Under the pieces are notes generated by a model, which saw nothing but the letters and a program-made list of their open reading frames with translations, searched no databases and had not been told where the DNA came from. From Agrostemma githago (lineage: Eukaryota; Streptophyta; Magnoliopsida; Caryophyllales; Caryophyllaceae), in contig OY288259.1 of the NCBI GenBank assembly GCA_958450325.1, positions 27,646,734 to 27,710,733 of the forward strand: DNA of 64,000 bases, written 5' to 3'. Position 1 is the first letter of the stretch; each line of letters begins with the position of its first letter. Below, piece by piece: positions 61,006 to 64,000 of this stretch. Made by a program: the position numbers and the translations under genes.

Positions 61006-61856
61006 ACCGCTCTGGGTCCCGTGGTCGAGCAATGGGTTCGACTAGTGGATTGCAAGACCAAGTGCAACCTTATGGTGATTAGAGTGATGATAGATCGCTT
61101 TCACTATACTACCTCGACCTTCCATATGTCTTTTGGGGAGGTCGGGATGACCTTAGAGGACTTCGGGGTTATTACGGGTTTACCCTGGGGTATAGAGATG
61201 ATTAGATGGGTTGCCGAGGGCTCTAGGTTAGATAGCGATGAGGTCCAGGGGTTGATCGGGGATTGCTCGGAGCGTGAGGCTTACAGTACGCCTCATGCTC
61301 TGGTGAGTTCGTACATTACCGACCATTTTGAGAGAGTGGCGGTGTTAGAGGGTCGAGTACCTAACACGCCGGAGTAGGATGCCCGGCTGTGGTTGTGGTA
61401 CTTCCTAGGATTGACCCACTTCTCGGATAAGGGTGAGATGTTTAGTACTAGGATTTTGCCTCTCCTAGCTGATCTAGATCAGCTGGGATGTTTTGATTGA
61501 GTGACTGCGCCTTTCACGGAGATGACCCGTTGCCTTCAGGTCATGGTGAGGCCGTTGCAGGTGAAGTCGGCTTCGGCTTTGCCCATTGTGGGCCCAGGCC
61601 TTGTGCTGGAGGTTAGCTGCTGCTCCTGTCTTAGTTTCTTTGGGATTTGCTTAGTTTGTTCTAGTTTTGCTAAAGATGTTTTGGGGTTTTGCAGGCTTAG
61701 ATCTACTCCTATTTCCCTTTCTTGGCACCTAAGACGATGCGGACTCATCCGACCAGACTCCCGACGGGGATTGAATGGAGGCTAGCTCAGCCTAAGAGTA
61801 CGATCAACCACTACCCGTCGGAGAACGTGCTTGTGAACCAGCTGCACCTCAAGGAT
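59871..61856 (+). pseudogene. Plant mobile domain (PMD) protein, antisense extra gene of a Tat element, four exons with stops
   Basis: Proposed exons are 59871-59883, 60465-60802, 60910-61611 and 61695-61856. Exon 1 is only ATGTCGACGTCGG before a GTACAT donor; the inverted copy has GTACGT. It joins exon 2 in frame after TTTTGCAG, giving MSTSARDDTERPEGASS. The ATG at 60434 lies in the intron tail and is rejected. Exon 2 is charged, with an RRRRR stretch. Exon 3 has the PMD hallmark TSTFHMSFGEVGMTLEDFGV, then ITGLP. TAG at 61375, TGA at 61498 and TAG at 61698 break an otherwise conserved frame that continues ARLWLWYFLGLTHFSDK and YFPFLAPK. PMD proteins occur as cellular chaperone-like proteins and inside transposons. 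It is antisense to the LTR at 55696-57860 and separated from it by the tandem repeats. Confidence 0.78.
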
Positions 61857-61974
61857 GTGAGTTCTCTCTTTCTAGCTCGTTTTATTCAGTAGCCCCCAAG
61901 GGTTTAGGGTTATTGAAATAATAGTTTCGTTTATGTAGTTTGTGGCCCGTCCTTGGGCCGACTACGAGGGTGTG
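61006..61974. other. Spacer between the inverted arms
   Basis: Present once. It holds the rest of PMD exon 3, exon 4 and a probable further donor (GTGAGT at 61857), then about 115 bases without recognisable content to the arm junction. The junction shares CGAGG between the arms. Confidence 0.75.
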
Positions 61975-63109
61975 CCTCGCGATAATCCCCTTTGCCGCGG
62001 GGGTCAACTTTTGAGAATAGATCTCAAGGCATGTCGTAAAACCCGAGATGGTCCTCATTGAACCTGGGGGCTTCAAGTCGAGACAATACAAGTATAAACA
62101 AAACAATCCAAATCCAACCAAGTCAACCAAAACCAAATTTTAAAACATAAAACAAAAGCACAAGATAAAATACTCACCAGACCCCGCACAATGCAGTGAG
62201 AAACGTGCAAATTAGAACGAAACAACAACTGGCGATCGTCCCAGTCGCGAGCCCACGAAGGATCCTCGTAACCAATCTCCTCGTTCTTTGGCACGACAGT
62301 CGAGACATGAACCCTCCTAGCAACCGTCTCGGGAAGCCTACACTTCCTTACTCTATCGAAGTCGGCCTCATTTGTGGCCTCTAGATCGCGACGTTGCGAT
62401 GGAACGCTTCGTCGTCTTCTGCGAATCCCGCGGGGAGTAAGTGAGCTCGTCCCGGCAGCCTCGCCGCTAGTGCCAACCGAAGAAGCTCCCTCAGGACGCT
62501 CGGTATCATCTCTAGCTGCAAAACCAAGCAAAATACAAAAATTCATGCCTCAGGTCAGGCTAAAACAGCTTAAACATGTCAAAATAAGGTCGAAATTTTG
62601 GATAGAGTTATCAAAGTTCCGAAAAGCCCGCTAACACCTATCTTCCATCCCGGACACAATGGAAGTGGTTTCGGGAAAATCCGACATCGTTACAACACCT
62701 TTGGGTCCGTCGTAAGTGACACAAAACCTCACGGAATGCCCTAGAGGTCATCCTAGCTCACAAAGAACGACATAGAAAGCACCCACGACATCACAAACAC
62801 TAATTAAGCAAGATTACAAAGGACAAGTACGGGAATAACCGGGCGAACGGTCCCTAACCCCAGCATTTCGAAGTTATTCCCATAGGAGGCCATTATCGTA
62901 CCTCAAAACCTTCAATCAAGCTTATAACTATTTTAACAATCTCTATTCGACCTTAATTGAACAATGGGACCGAGCATAAACATCGAAATTCAGCAAATTC
63001 AAAACACCCAAATTGATTTTCTGGGGTTTTAACTAATTCAACTCACATTCAACCAAATTAAGCAATATTGACAATAGACAAAAAAGAAATACGTACCCGA
63101 CGTCGACAT
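61975..63109 (-). pseudogene. Second PMD gene copy, truncated (inverted duplicate)
   Basis: Exons on the minus strand: 63097-63109 (ATGTCGACGTCGG before GTACGT), 62178-62515 (338 bases, same length as the other copy), and the first part of exon 3, 61975-62070. Exon 3 is cut after LTPAAKGIIAR, before the PMD core, and the frame runs into unrelated sequence. The exon 3 acceptor reads TTGAAG instead of TTGCAG. It cannot make a PMD protein. Confidence 0.75.
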
Positions 63110-63714
63110 TATCGTGTATGGCAAAAATCGAGACGGATATCGGTTGAATAGGTCGAAGGAGCAAGATTAAGGCGAAGAGGCGCGCGTGTTTGAGTTTCGG
63201 GGCGAATGAATCGTTCGTTCCCCCTTCGCTGAACTTAAAGGAACCTGACCCACGAAAATCCGGGCGCCTCAGGTCTCGCGTCCAAATCCTGGACCGCTGG
63301 GGGCTAAGCGCTTGAATTTCGAGGCGCAACCGGGTGCGCGCCTAATTGCTCGACTCAAAACCAAAACGAGAATAAATAAAACACGCTATCCAACACTCAC
63401 AACATACAAACTCATAAACCAAACAAAAGAAACAACGACAAGACGACTTACTAACCAATACCGGTAAAACAAGCCTATAAGTCAGTCCCGAACAAAGAAC
63501 AATAATGAAGCAACCATAAGAACCTCGACTAACGAGAATGCTCACGCTCGAGCACGTGATATATCAGGCGAAACAAAACCAATCTAAACAAAGTCCGAAC
63601 GAATCCAAGCACATAATAAATCAGAACAAAGAAAAACAAATCCGAACAAAATAAGATAAACCCGTAGAACGTATTTGATCTAAACAAAACGAACAAAGTG
63701 CCAGCAAACATTTT

Positions 63715-64000
63715 TTTCAAGCCTAACGGGTCTTAGTTATTCAGGCAATTCGAGTTTGAGCAGATACTGACACGCTCAAACATTTTTCGAGCCTAACGGG
63801 TCTTAGTTATCCAGGCAATTTGAGTTTGAGTAAATACTGACACGCTCAAACATTTTTTTCGAGCCTAATGGGTCTTAGTTATCCAGGCAATTTGAGTTTG
63901 AGCGGATACTGACACGCTCAAACATTTTTTTCGAGCCTAACAGTTCTTAGTTATCTAGGCAATTTGAGTTGGAGCGGATATTGATACGCTCAAACATTTT
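63715..64000. repeat. Hairpin tandem units in the right arm
   Basis: About four ~70-base units with TTTGAGCG/CGCTCAAA hairpins, in reverse orientation to the array at 58185-59270. The array continues past the window end. Confidence 0.88.

Larger units (their letters stand above)
61975..64000. repeat. Right arm of the inverted repeat, running off the window
   Basis: Near-exact reverse complement of 58980-61005. Differences include amino-acid changes in PMD exon 2 (for example PSWARDWDDRQ against PPWARDWEDPQ), so the copies are real and diverged rather than identical. Confidence 0.9.

Overview
This is a plant nuclear window, most likely from a eudicot with a large, repeat-rich genome. The evidence is plant-only LTR retrotransposon lineages (Athila, Tat/Ogre, and a long-LTR family primed by initiator tRNA-Met), plant MITEs, and a two-exon gene for a plant PB1-domain protein. 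The species cannot be read from the sequence. Caryophyllales would fit the style of the repeats, but that is only an impression. There are no prokaryotic features, rRNA or tRNA genes, or CRISPR arrays.

Layout. 1-2702: 5' part of a decayed Athila-type element (LTR end, tRNA-Asp primer site, broken gag). 2703-28929: tandem array on the minus strand of a non-autonomous LTR element, arranged LTR-internal-LTR-internal-LTR-internal-LTR. Its third LTR is split by a young Athila-type element (11943-21686) with 1.63 kb LTRs, a 5-bp target duplication, and a gag-protease region but no reverse transcriptase or integrase. 28930-33442: unassigned AT-rich sequence with a foldback repeat, a direct duplication and a TIR-bounded element. 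33443-35828 (minus): the only credible host gene, coding for a 465-residue PB1 protein. 35829-43931: a Stowaway-type MITE, a possible LTR start, a 4.0 kb solo LTR with TSD CAGGA, and a 688-bp element with long TIRs. 43932-52907: a solo Ogre-type LTR (TSD TGACT) and a second, oppositely oriented, truncated Ogre-type element. Both appear to be inserted in, or beside, a diverged LTR related to the tandem family; its pieces can be rejoined across the second insertion. 52908-55391 (minus): decayed Tat pol (RT end, RNase H, second RNase H, integrase). 55392-55695: LINE reverse-transcriptase fragment. 55696-64000: a Tat/Ogre-type 3' LTR, polypurine tract, an array of hairpin-bearing tandem repeats, and an intron-containing plant-mobile-domain (PMD) pseudogene on the opposite strand. 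The same 3' region then reappears as an inverted copy running off the window end.

Retrotransposons dominate, and their structure shows the order of events. The tandem array formed by exchange between LTRs. The Athila-type element then entered it; its two LTRs are nearly identical, so this was recent. The Ogre-type insertions entered an older, related LTR. The two most unusual signals are (1) clusters of short palindromes just upstream of the TATA box in unrelated LTR families, each family with its own palindrome, and (2) the >2 kb inverted duplication of a Tat 3' region carrying hairpin tandem repeats and an antisense PMD gene. Boundaries, TSDs, primer sites and splice sites were read directly from the sequence. 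Family names rest on motif knowledge; no database search was run.
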